The notes beneath the pieces are model-generated. The model was not told the origin of the DNA. It worked only from the letters and a program-made list of their open reading frames with translations, and searched no databases. DNA of 10,550 nt from Pseudomonadota bacterium (GTDB lineage Bacteria > Pseudomonadota > Alphaproteobacteria > Micropepsales > Micropepsaceae): positions 1-10,550 of the forward strand of contig JANYBR010000210.1 in assembly GCA_025360685.1 (NCBI GenBank). Reading direction: 5' to 3'. The position numbers and the translations under genes were made by a program. Of this stretch, positions 1-5,273 are shown in pieces; positions within the stretch are counted from its first letter, which is position 1, and the number at the start of each line of letters is the position of its first letter.

Positions 1-519
1 CGCCGCGACCGTCTTGAATCCCGCGCGCTGGAAGCTGGAAGCGGCGCCAGTATACATGCCCGAATTGCTTCGCTTGGTGCCGTTCGTCTTCATCGGATAG
101 GCTTCGAGTGACGGCGCATTCGCGGCGCTTGCAAATCCGACGGCGCCATCGATCAACGCGGTCATCACGCCTTTGCCGCGCCAGCCTTTGCGAATATAGA
201 AACAGGATATGGACCACACCGGCAGGTCGTCGACCTGCTTGGTAAATCGGCCGCGATCGAGACCGGACAGAGAGGCGCGCAGCGTCACCTGGGCCCAGCC
301 GACGGCCAGACCGTCCGCGAACGCGAGGAGGCCAGGAGGCGGACCGTTCTTCACCACCGCCTTGAACGACTTCTTGTTTTCGCTGCGTGGACGTTTCGTA
401 TAGGCGCTACCGATTCGCCAATACATGCACCAGCAGCCATTGGACGCGCCGACCGGGCCGAACAACTCTTCAAGTTGCGGCCACAAGCCGGGCGTGACAG
501 GGCGTATGGTGAGCTTCAT
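1..519 (-). CDS. GNAT family N-acetyltransferase, 3'-truncated by window edge
   Basis: This reads from ATG at 519 to the left edge for 173 codons without a stop. The N-terminus MKLTIRPVTPGLWPQLEELF opens like a GNAT domain, and IRKGWRGKGVMTALI (residues 109-123) is the acetyl-CoA pyrophosphate-binding motif A, with R/Q-x-x-G-x-G/A visible as RGKG at 114-117. SSFQRAGFKTVAA at the edge is the usual last strand, so only about 5-20 residues seem to be missing. The cysteine-rich stretch NGCWCMYWR (28-35) occurs in a subgroup of uncharacterised GNATs. The start overlaps the stop of the preceding GNAT as ATGA (516-519), which implies translational coupling; GAAGG lies a few bases upstream. It is clearly not a close paralogue of the two preceding GNATs. 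The acetyl acceptor cannot be inferred. Confidence 0.85.
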   Translation of the reverse strand, partial: MKLTIRPVTPGLWPQLEELFGPVGASNGCWCMYWRIGSAYTKRPRSENKKSFKAVVKNGPPPGLLAFADGLAVGWAQVTLRASLSGLDRGRFTKQVDDLPVWSISCFYIRKGWRGKGVMTALIDGAVGFASAANAPSLEAYPMKTNGTKRSNSGMYTGAASSFQRAGFKTVAA

Positions 520-1064
520 GCGGCCTTCTTTCGCGTAAATTCGTCCCGCGTCAACAGCATGCGGTTCGAAGTCACTGCGATGCCGCGGCTGACGCAGTGG
601 CGTTGCATCGTTCCAGCCCCAACGAAGCCGAGTTTTCCAAGCACGCGGCCCGAGGCCGGATTGTCGAAGAACCAGCCCGACGTCAGCATCAGGGCATCCA
701 AATCCTCGAATGCAAAACGCATGACCGCGCTAGCCGCCTCGGTCGCATAGCCCTGGTGCCAGAACGGCCTGCCATACCAGTAACCAAGTTCCCACACGCC
801 CTCTTCCACAAGATCGACCGCGCACAAGCCGATCAATGCGCCGTCCATGGCTCGGGTCACTGCACAAACAAGCGCCGTACCATTGCGGCGCGCCTGGTCG
901 CACCGCGTGACAAATTGGCGAAAGTGAGCCTCCGAATACGGATATGGGACCGGCGCAAGGTTTTTCACCACGTCGAAGTCATTCAATATCCGAAGGAAGT
1001 CCTGCTGGTCGGACATGATGGGTGCGCGCAGGATCAAGCGTTGTGTCGTCGGGTGGAAGCTCAT
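516..1064 (-). CDS. GNAT family N-acetyltransferase (RimJ/RimL-like)
   Basis: A 182-residue single-domain acetyltransferase that should move an acetyl group from acetyl-CoA to an amine (protein N-terminus or small molecule; acceptor unknown). RLILRAP (9-15) is the typical RimJ/RimL opening strand, WELGYWYGRPFWHQGYATEA (91-110) contains motif A with QGYATEA, and NPASGRVLGKLGF (136-148) is motif B with the usual Asn. I chose ATG 1064 over an in-frame start at 1115. It has a strong GGGAGGG site about 8-9 bases upstream and overlaps the stop of the preceding gene as ATGA (1061-1064); the longer form would extend into the upstream coding region. It is a paralogue of the gene at 1061-1609, with the same length, the same LGYWYGRP and GYATEAA blocks, and near-gapless alignment. 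A tandem duplication is the simplest reading. Confidence 0.9.
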   Translation of the reverse strand: MSFHPTTQRLILRAPIMSDQQDFLRILNDFDVVKNLAPVPYPYSEAHFRQFVTRCDQARRNGTALVCAVTRAMDGALIGLCAVDLVEEGVWELGYWYGRPFWHQGYATEAASAVMRFAFEDLDALMLTSGWFFDNPASGRVLGKLGFVGAGTMQRHCVSRGIAVTSNRMLLTRDEFTRKKAA

Positions 1065-1609
1065 GATGGCGCCCTCCCGGCAAATGTTTCGCTGCTCAAG
1101 GTCACGATATTGCAACCGACATCGCCGCCGCGCGCCATGCAGGAGCGTTTCTCGAATCCCTTCGCCTTGAAGCCGAGCTTCGTGAGGACATGGCCGGACC
1201 TCGGATTGTCATGGAACCAGCCCGCCCACACACCCGGCACCAACAGTTCAGCGAACGCGAATTCCAGCACGCGGCGCGCCGCTTCTGTGGCGTATCCCAT
1301 CTTCCAATAGGGTCTGCCGTACCAGTAGCCGAGCTCGAACTCGCCCTTGTCCAGATGCAGTCCGCAGCCGCCGATGTACGCGCCGTCGCTCTTGCGGGTG
1401 ACGCCGAACTGAAAGGCTTCGCCCCTGGCGCGGCGTTCGTCCAAGTGAGAGACCCACTCCAGGGCGTCTTTTTCCGCGTAAGGATGTGGCACATTGGCGA
1501 GATTCTTCGATACCTCGTAATCGCCGATCAGCGGAGCGAATTGGGCAACATCGCGCCGCTCGGGCGGGCGTAACAGCAGTCTCTCCGATTCCAGTATGCA
1601 ACGGGACAT
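1061..1609 (-). CDS. GNAT family N-acetyltransferase (RimJ/RimL-like), paralogue of next gene
   Basis: A 182-residue acetyltransferase. RLLLRPPERRDV (10-21) begins the fold, FELGYWYGRPYWKMGYATEA (91-110) is the acetyl-CoA-binding motif A, and NPRSGHVLTKLGF (135-147) is motif B. I chose ATG 1609, which has GGAGG 8 bases upstream. A longer in-frame ATG at 1669 would make the protein begin inside an intrinsic terminator and encode a low-complexity proline-rich lead. Its Shine-Dalgarno sequence sits in a perfect 8-bp hairpin directly after the terminator of the ribosomal protein operon, so its expression may be conditional. In many alphaproteobacteria a single GNAT stands between rpmA and obgE; here there are three in a chain. 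The acceptor substrate is unknown; N-terminal acetylation of a ribosomal protein is possible from the context but not shown. Confidence 0.9.
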   Translation of the reverse strand: MSRCILESERLLLRPPERRDVAQFAPLIGDYEVSKNLANVPHPYAEKDALEWVSHLDERRARGEAFQFGVTRKSDGAYIGGCGLHLDKGEFELGYWYGRPYWKMGYATEAARRVLEFAFAELLVPGVWAGWFHDNPRSGHVLTKLGFKAKGFEKRSCMARGGDVGCNIVTLSSETFAGRAPS

Positions 1610-1614
1610 GACAC

Positions 1615-1636
1615 GTTCCTCCTTCACGGGAGGAAC
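1615..1636 (-). promoter_or_regulatory. Hairpin sequestering the Shine-Dalgarno of the first GNAT gene
   Basis: On the minus strand GTTCCTCC (1636-1629), loop CGTGAA, GGAGGAAC (1622-1615) form a perfect 8-bp stem. The 3' arm contains the GGAGG that lies 8 bases before the ATG at 1609. The 5' arm begins at the base after the terminator T-run. If formed in the mRNA, the hairpin hides the ribosome binding site. The pairing is seen directly; regulation by it is inferred. Confidence 0.6.
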
Positions 1637-1664
1637 AAAAAAGGGAGACGGCGGACCATCTCCC
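1637..1664 (-). terminator. Intrinsic terminator after rpmA
   Basis: Minus-strand stem GGGAGATGG (1664-1656), tetraloop TCCG (UNCG class), CCGTCTCCC (1651-1643), then six T (1642-1637). The stem is 9 bp with one U-G pair. This is a canonical Rho-independent terminator for rplU-rpmA. It lies only 27 bases before the ATG of the GNAT gene, so GNAT transcription requires read-through or a promoter hidden in this segment; I see no convincing one. Confidence 0.85.
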
Positions 1665-1674
1665 TCCAATAATG

Positions 1675-1696
1675 GGCCGCCAATTTAGTGGCGGCC
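1675..1696 (-). other. Stem-loop between rpmA and the terminator
   Basis: A perfect 8-bp inverted repeat GGCCGCCA / TGGCGGCC with a six-base loop starts 15 bases after the rpmA stop. No T-run follows on either strand, so it is not a classical terminator. It could protect the 3' end of the rpmA message from exonucleases. Confidence 0.6.
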
Positions 1697-1711
1697 TATG
1701 TCTTCAGCCGC

Positions 1712-1996
1712 CTATTTCGCCGCGCTCTTCGTCGCCGGATTCATTGCGTTCACAACCGATACGTAGGTGCGGCGCTTGAAGCCCGGCTTGAATTCGACTT
1801 GACCGTCGCAAAGCGCGAAGAGCGTGTGGTCCTTGCCCATGCCGACATTTTCGCCGGCCCAGAATTTGGTGCCGCGTTGGCGGACAATAATATTGCCGCC
1901 GGCGATCTTTTCGCCGCCGAACAGTTTCACGCCCAGACGCTGACCCGCGGAGTCACGTCCGTTGCGCGATGAGCCACCTGCTTTTTTGTGTGCCAT
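1712..1996 (-). CDS. rpmA: 50S ribosomal protein L27
   Basis: A 94-residue protein of normal length for proteobacterial L27, a component of the large ribosomal subunit whose N-terminal tail reaches the peptidyl transferase centre. MAHKKAGGSSRNGRDSAGQRLGVK (1-24) is the near-invariant start, and the body continues with VRQRGTKFWAGENVGMGKDHTLFAL. There is no N-terminal extension of the type cleaved by Prp in Firmicutes. A purine-rich AGGAAG precedes the ATG. It lies 19 bases after rplU on the same strand, the universal rplU-rpmA pairing, and ends before a hairpin and an intrinsic terminator. Confidence 0.98.
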   Translation of the reverse strand: MAHKKAGGSSRNGRDSAGQRLGVKLFGGEKIAGGNIIVRQRGTKFWAGENVGMGKDHTLFALCDGQVEFKPGFKRRTYVSVVNAMNPATKSAAK

Positions 1997-2015
1997 GACG
2001 AATGCTTCCTGAGTC

Positions 2016-2327
2016 TTAGGCTGCGCTGATGCCGGTGATCTTCACCTTGGTGAAGGGCTGGCGGTGACCGCGCTTGCGGTGCGTGTTCTTGCGGCGCTTC
2101 TTCTTGAACGCGATAACCTTCTCACCCTTGCCTTGCGCGATGATTTCGCATGCGACGGAGGCGCCCGAGATCAGGGGCGCGCCATGCTTGGGCTTGTCGC
2201 CGCCGAGCATGAGCACTTCGCCGATCTTGAGGGTCGAACCAACATCGCCGGCGACCTTCTCGATGACCAGGACGTCGTCCTTGGCTACCTTGTACTGCTT
2301 GCCACCGGTGCGGATTACCGCGAACAT
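2016..2327 (-). CDS. rplU: 50S ribosomal protein L21
   Basis: A 103-residue large-subunit ribosomal protein that binds 23S rRNA. MFAVIRTGGKQYKVAKDD (1-18) is the L21 hallmark, and KKKRRKNTHRKRGHRQPFTKVKI near the C-terminus is the conserved basic rRNA-binding segment. Length is normal for the family. AAGGA lies about 9 bases before the ATG. It is the first gene of the operon: a near-consensus promoter stands 54-88 bases upstream, and rpmA follows after 19 bases. Confidence 0.98.
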   Translation of the reverse strand: MFAVIRTGGKQYKVAKDDVLVIEKVAGDVGSTLKIGEVLMLGGDKPKHGAPLISGASVACEIIAQGKGEKVIAFKKKRRKNTHRKRGHRQPFTKVKITGISAA

Positions 2328-2370
2328 GGGTTAAGTCCTTGAAAATAGTAGCCTTCCCGCAAGACGCGAG

Positions 2371-2380
2371 TCCCTAGGGA
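2371..2380. repeat. 10-bp palindrome in the rplU leader
   Basis: TCCCTAGGGA is a perfect palindrome at about the predicted +1 to +11 of the rplU transcript. It could be an operator or simply chance; no protein can be assigned. It does not resemble the L21 leader of Firmicutes. Confidence 0.3.
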
Positions 2381-2387
2381 GCCGCGC

Positions 2388-2415
2388 AATATACTGAGGG
2401 GCGCTGCGCGGTCAA
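2388..2415 (-). promoter_or_regulatory. Sigma-70-type promoter of rplU-rpmA
   Basis: Minus strand: -35 TTGACC (2415-2410), 16-base spacer, -10 TATATT (2393-2388). Each box matches the housekeeping consensus at five of six positions. The start of transcription would be near 2381, giving a leader of about 54 bases. Confidence 0.75.
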
Positions 2416-2435
2416 GGCACAGACGACATGTCGCC

Positions 2436-2471
2436 AAAACGGCGCTCAGACGGTGTCGGACGCTCGCGCCG
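2436..2471 (-). terminator. Possible intrinsic terminator after the LysE-family gene
   Basis: Minus strand CGGCGC (2471-2466) pairs with GCGCCG (2445-2440), followed by four T (2439-2436). The 20-base interval can form a short inner stem with one mismatch. It falls 5 bases after the exporter stop and just before the rplU promoter, where a terminator is expected, but the T-run is short. Confidence 0.4.
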
Positions 2472-2476
2472 CTACT

Positions 2477-3088
2477 TCAATTTCGCCGCGCGACGAGTAG
2501 CGAAACACCGAGACCAAACAAGACCGAACCGGAGATACGATGGAACCATCGGACGAGACCCGGCCGGCGCAGGTAGGAATTGCGGGCGCGCGAGGCGGCG
2601 AGTGCGACGGCGACATCCGCAAGACTGTTGAGGATCACCGACAACGAACCCAGCAAGACAAATTGCAGGGCGACGGAGTGCGATGGCTCGATGAACTGGG
2701 GAATAAACGCCAGAAAGAATGCCGCCGTCTTGGGATTGAAGGCTTCGACCGCGACGCCATCGCGAAACGCGCGCCGGTTCGGTGGCAATGTTTCGGAGCG
2801 ACCATCGCCCGCGGCGCGAAATGTCCGGATACCGAGCCACACCAGATAAATCGCGCCCGCTATCTTGAGTATCGCGAAGGCTTCAGAACTCGCCATGAGC
2901 AGCGCGGAGACGCCCAACGCGCCGGTTGTGACATGGATCATTCCGCCGACTGCGGTCCCGCCGATGGACAACAGGCCGTCGCGACGGCCGCCGGCAATCG
3001 TTCTTGCCGCGACGTAGAAGAGTCCGGGCCCAGGCATGACCGCGAGCAGGCCGGCCGCCGCGAGAAACAGGGTCAGGTGCGACATCAT
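2477..3088 (-). CDS. LysE/RhtB family amino-acid or small-metabolite exporter
   Basis: An inner-membrane protein of 203 residues (202 if the second of two adjacent ATGs is used), the normal size for the LysE/RhtB family, which exports amino acids and related metabolites by proton antiport. The family signature MPGPGLFYVAART (18-30) follows the first hydrophobic helix. Further hydrophobic stretches occur near 40-66, 70-92, 115-133, 140-163 and 182-200, giving the usual six-helix pattern, and EAFNPKTAAFFLAFIPQF is the second conserved block. The start ATGATG at 3088 overlaps the stop of the upstream gene (ATGA, 3085-3088). The second ATG (3085) is better spaced from GAGG. The substrate cannot be read from the sequence. 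A possible terminator follows. Confidence 0.92.
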   Translation of the reverse strand: MMSHLTLFLAAAGLLAVMPGPGLFYVAARTIAGGRRDGLLSIGGTAVGGMIHVTTGALGVSALLMASSEAFAILKIAGAIYLVWLGIRTFRAAGDGRSETLPPNRRAFRDGVAVEAFNPKTAAFFLAFIPQFIEPSHSVALQFVLLGSLSVILNSLADVAVALAASRARNSYLRRPGLVRWFHRISGSVLFGLGVSLLVARRN

Positions 3089-3630
3089 TCGTCCTCATCC
3101 TTCCTGGGTGCCCGCAGCTTGAAGAAGCCGGCGATCGCGGCGGCGAGCAGCGCCAGACCGATATAGAAGCAGATCATTTTGGCGTTCGTTGCCGTGAATG
3201 CGAGTTGCGCCAGTTCATCGGTCGGCCCATTGGTCATCATCGAAAACTCGAGCGCGTTTTCCACGGCATCGGCAAGGGCGCCGGCAAGCGGTACCAACGC
3301 CAGGTAGTTCAGCAGGCGGCGGGCAAGGCCCTTTTTTGCCGCAAAGGCCTCGCGTGCGATGATGCCGGAGTAAAAAAAGGAAAAGCCGTAGAGCAGCATA
3401 AAAAGATAATCGAAACCAAGGCTGAATCCGGCGGTCGCCGAGTGCTGGCGCGCGATCCATGCCGCGAAGATGCGCTTGAAGTCCATCGCTGTCTGGGCTG
3501 ATTGCAGGTCAACCGTTCCGTAGCCCGTGGCTGTTTTCAAACTGTTTTCCAGAAAGAAGAGCACGCCGAACGCCGCCAGCGCGAAAAGCGTCGTCCACTC
3601 CCAGCGGCGCAGCAATGTCTTGAGCGGCAC
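3085..3630 (-). CDS. Uncharacterised four-helix membrane protein
   Basis: I do not recognise this family. The 181-residue product has hydrophobic helices near 11-28, 70-91, 106-123 and 152-171, a polar loop (30-68) after the first helix, and a charged C-terminal tail (KLRAPRKDEDE). Acidic residues inside or beside helices (D74, D121, E124, E128) are notable for a membrane protein and could coordinate a substrate or ion. I chose GTG 3630, preceded by GAAAGGG with a 5-base spacer. An ATG further upstream (3714) would extend the gene across the divergent phosphatase start with a sequence unlike a membrane protein. The stop overlaps the exporter start by four bases, so the two are probably translated together; an accessory role to the exporter is only a guess. 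Confidence 0.75.
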   Translation of the reverse strand: MPLKTLLRRWEWTTLFALAAFGVLFFLENSLKTATGYGTVDLQSAQTAMDFKRIFAAWIARQHSATAGFSLGFDYLFMLLYGFSFFYSGIIAREAFAAKKGLARRLLNYLALVPLAGALADAVENALEFSMMTNGPTDELAQLAFTATNAKMICFYIGLALLAAAIAGFFKLRAPRKDEDE

Positions 3631-3650
3631 GAAAACCCTTTCAGGCCAGA

Positions 3651-3679
3651 TTGCAGATGATAGCGCGCGCCGGTACACA
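3651..3679 (+). promoter_or_regulatory. Weak promoter candidate for the phosphatase-alkB pair
   Basis: TTGCAG (3651-3656), 17-base spacer, TACACA (3674-3679). The predicted start falls at about 3686, the A of the phosphatase ATG, which has no Shine-Dalgarno sequence. A leaderless message is therefore possible. It overlaps the divergent promoter candidate; evidence is weak. Confidence 0.25.
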
Positions 3680-3685
3680 GACGCC
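3657..3685 (-). promoter_or_regulatory. Weak promoter candidate for the membrane protein / exporter pair
   Basis: Minus strand -10 TATCAT (3662-3657) matches consensus at five of six positions. The base 17 upstream begins a poor -35 (GGCGTC, 3685-3680). Transcription would start near 3650, 20 bases before the GTG start and upstream of its ribosome binding site. The -10 is plausible, the -35 is not convincing. Confidence 0.35.
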
Positions 3686-4306
3686 ATGCGCGGACCCGGC
3701 GACGTTCTGTACAATTTTCACTGGATCGTACCGGGCGAAGCAGCCCGCTCGGCACAGGCTTATGCCGGTTGGCTCGGCCCGTTCCTGACGCGTCACGGCA
3801 TCAAGAGCCTGATCAATCTGCGCGGTGCAAATCCAAATTTCGGCTGGTGGCGCTACGAAAAACGAATTTGCGAGAGATCCGATGTCGTGCACATCGACGT
3901 CATGCTGGATTCTCGGCACCTGCCCTGGCGCCAGATGCTCGCAAGCCTGTTTGATGCCTTCGATCGCGCGCCGCGGCCATTCCTGATCAAGTGTTCGGGC
4001 GGTCAGGATCGCACCAGCTTCGCGGCCGCCCTCTATCTCATCCATCGTGGCGGCTGGACGGCGATGAACGAGGCCGACGCGCAGTTTGGGCGCTTTCCCT
4101 ATCTGCACTTTCCCAAGACGCATCAGCGCTGGCTGCGGCCGTTCCTCGCTTTTGCGAGAGACGATGCCGCCGGTCGGCCGCTCGCGGACTGGGCACGCGA
4201 CACCTACGATCCCGCGCGGCTCAAGACCTGGCTCGAAGCCCACGGACATGCTGGCACCTTTAAAGGCATCTTCGAAAAGCCCGTCGCCAGCAAATGGCAA
4301 TGGTGA
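3686..4306 (+). CDS. CX5R tyrosine/dual-specificity phosphatase-like protein
   Basis: A 206-residue protein with the cysteine-phosphatase P-loop CSGGQDRT (C103 to R109, CX5R), followed by the usual helix SFAAALYLIH. The conserved upstream strand HGIKSLINLRG (37-47) and the VMLDSRHLP loop (72-80), where D75 could be the general acid, match the compact DSP-like phosphatases of proteobacteria. Such enzymes hydrolyse phosphotyrosine, phosphoserine/threonine or phosphoinositide-type substrates through a phosphocysteine. The residue before the catalytic Cys is Lys rather than the common His. A start at ATG 3686 is chosen. An in-frame ATG at 3527 would add 53 residues, running antisense through the first helix of the divergent gene and resembling no phosphatase. 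The stop overlaps alkB by 13 bases. Substrate unknown. Confidence 0.8.
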   Translation: MRGPGDVLYNFHWIVPGEAARSAQAYAGWLGPFLTRHGIKSLINLRGANPNFGWWRYEKRICERSDVVHIDVMLDSRHLPWRQMLASLFDAFDRAPRPFLIKCSGGQDRTSFAAALYLIHRGGWTAMNEADAQFGRFPYLHFPKTHQRWLRPFLAFARDDAAGRPLADWARDTYDPARLKTWLEAHGHAGTFKGIFEKPVASKWQW

Positions 4307-4920
4307 GGCCGTTGCAGCTTGCGGCCGGCGTCACGCTGTGGCGCGAATATTTTGCGCGGCCCGTGCAGCAGGAAATCGTCGAGACCGTCATGCGGCTGGC
4401 ACAGTCGGCGCCCTTCTATCGTCCGTTGATGCCGAAAACGGCAAATCCGTTCTCGGTCGAGGAAACGAATTTCGGTCCGCTTGGCTGGTTGGCCGAACCA
4501 GGCGGCTATCGATACGCGCCGCAACACCCGGTCACCGGTGAACCCTGGCCTGCAATTCCCGACATGTTGATTGAGCCTTGGCGAAGCGTCGCTCCTTTCC
4601 CGCAGCCCCCGGAATGTTGTCTCGTCAATCTCTACCGGGCCGGCGCGAAGATGGGTGCGCACCAGGACCGCGATGAAGATGAATTGGGGGCACCCGTGGT
4701 GTCGGTTTCGCTCGGCGATGACGCCGTGTTTCGCTTCGGCGGAGTGACACGCAAAGGACCGACCCAGACCGTGAAGCTGTCTTCCGGCGATGTCCTGACG
4801 TTCGGCGGTCCGTCGCGGCTCATGTTTCACGGCATCGCCCGCGTGATCGCGGCGAGTTCCGACCTGGTCCATGGCGGAGGGCGAATCAATCTGACCTTGC
4901 GGCGGGTGACCAAGGCCTAA
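4294..4920 (+). CDS. alkB: Alpha-ketoglutarate-dependent DNA/RNA dioxygenase AlkB
   Basis: A 208-residue Fe(II)/2-oxoglutarate dioxygenase (E. coli AlkB has 216) that oxidatively removes methyl groups from 1-methyladenine and 3-methylcytosine in DNA and RNA. The iron ligands are visible: H123 and D125 in GAHQDRDE, and H179 in MFHGIARV. The 2-oxoglutarate-binding set R197, N199, R203 (GGRINLTLRR) has the same spacing as E. coli R204, N206, R210. The nucleotide-recognition region NFGPLGW (59-65) and the YAPQHPVTGEPWPAIP block are also typical. The ATG at 4294 lies 13 bases inside the phosphatase gene; ATG 4300 is an alternative. Neither has a clear Shine-Dalgarno site, which suggests translation by coupling. 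No SOS or Ada operator is apparent in front of the pair. Confidence 0.95.
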   Translation: MAMVRPLQLAAGVTLWREYFARPVQQEIVETVMRLAQSAPFYRPLMPKTANPFSVEETNFGPLGWLAEPGGYRYAPQHPVTGEPWPAIPDMLIEPWRSVAPFPQPPECCLVNLYRAGAKMGAHQDRDEDELGAPVVSVSLGDDAVFRFGGVTRKGPTQTVKLSSGDVLTFGGPSRLMFHGIARVIAASSDLVHGGGRINLTLRRVTKA

Positions 4921-4956
4921 AAAAACGACGCCCGGCCGGGGGGCCGACCGGGCGCC
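4919..4956 (-). terminator. Strong intrinsic terminator, minus strand, overlapping the alkB stop
   Basis: Minus strand: GG CGCCCGG TC (4956-4946), loop of eight bases, GG CCGGGCG TC (4937-4927) give an 11-bp stem with two wobble pairs. A single G (4926) and seven T (4925-4919) follow. The T-run lies only on the minus-strand side, so it primarily ends minus-strand transcripts. On the plus strand it may also stop alkB transcripts, with a weaker T4 tract at 4965-4968. Confidence 0.8.
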
Positions 4957-5066
4957 TTGTGCGCTTTTACGCGCTAGTGCCGGGAGGGGATGACCGGCAC
5001 CGCGAAGGATGTTTCCCAGCTTGCGAGCGGGGGGGCAGTGCTTGCCGGGAAATGGTCCATCCTTCG
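4919..5066 (-). ncRNA. Candidate small RNA of about 148 nt with C-rich loops
   Basis: The minus strand has an ordered set of parts. A promoter at 5073-5101 predicts a start near 5066. The first base of that transcript opens a hairpin: CGAAGGATG (5066-5058) pairs with CATCCTTCG (5011-5003) and, after a five-base bulge, TTTCCC (5052-5047) pairs with GGGAAA (5017-5012). A second hairpin GTGCCGG / CCGGCAC (5000-4977) has the loop TCATCCCCTC. A third GCGC / GCGC (4974-4961) has loop GTAAAA. The strong terminator follows. C-rich single-stranded loops (C7 at 5035-5029, CCCCUCCC, CCCCCC) resemble regulators that pair with Shine-Dalgarno sequences. I do not recognise the family; it matches neither 6S, SRP RNA nor tmRNA. 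The structure is seen in the sequence; that it is a transcribed sRNA is inferred. Confidence 0.5.
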
Positions 5067-5072
5067 AAATCA

Positions 5073-5101
5073 AAGCTATGCACGAATGCAACACATTGCA
5101 A
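5073..5101 (-). promoter_or_regulatory. Promoter candidate of the small RNA
   Basis: Minus strand TTGCAA (5101-5096), 17-base spacer, TAGCTT (5078-5073). The -35 matches four or five positions of consensus and the -10 three. Its strength lies in position: the predicted start is at 5066-5067, exactly at the foot of the first hairpin. Confidence 0.45.
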
Positions 5102-5273
5102 CTATTTTCTCAAACATCTGGGTTCTTTGATTATTTTTAATGACAGGTGCAAATCAGCAACTGGGAGAACGTCCTCGACAAGTGCGGAAATTCCGCGTCT
5201 TTGGCCCGCCGAATTCGCCGATTCGCCCCGCTGCCGCACTCACACGTTTTTGTGAATCTCGGTTCCACTGACA
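5102..5273. other. Gap between the aminotransferase stop and the small RNA promoter
   Basis: No convincing gene. A 6-bp inverted repeat GCGGAA-A-TTCCGC stands at 5184-5196, and an imperfect direct repeat based on CGCCGAATTCGCCGATTCGCC lies near 5208-5228. An AT-rich stretch is seen at 5120-5147. None is followed by a T-run on the minus strand, so the aminotransferase terminator was not found unless it shares the one at 4919-4956. Confidence 0.4.

Noticed and set aside
1610..1669. 20-residue N-terminal extension of the first GNAT from ATG 1669.
   Set aside because: It would translate the terminator and the SD hairpin, and the downstream ATG has a well-placed GGAGG.
2328..2393. A known ribosomal-protein leader (L21 leader type) before rplU.
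   Set aside because: Only a 10-bp palindrome is visible; I cannot match it to a described leader structure.
3527..3685. 53-residue N-terminal extension of the phosphatase from ATG 3527.
   Set aside because: It lies antisense to the start and first helix of the membrane protein gene and has basic, low-similarity sequence; phosphatase homology begins after 3686.
4919..5066. Identity of the candidate sRNA as 6S RNA, SRP RNA or tmRNA.
   Set aside because: It has several sequential hairpins plus a terminator rather than the single rod of 6S, lacks the SRP GGUCAGG/GGAAGG apical loop, and has no tRNA-like ends.
4204..5094. 296-codon minus-strand open frame.
   Set aside because: Antisense to alkB and running into the structured intergenic region; no domain recognised.
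4959..5255. 98-codon plus-strand open frame, and a 46-codon one from ATG 4990 preceded by GGGAGGGG.
   Set aside because: Both lie across the hairpins of the candidate sRNA. The purine stretch abuts the ATG with no spacing and is better explained as the complement of a C-rich loop.
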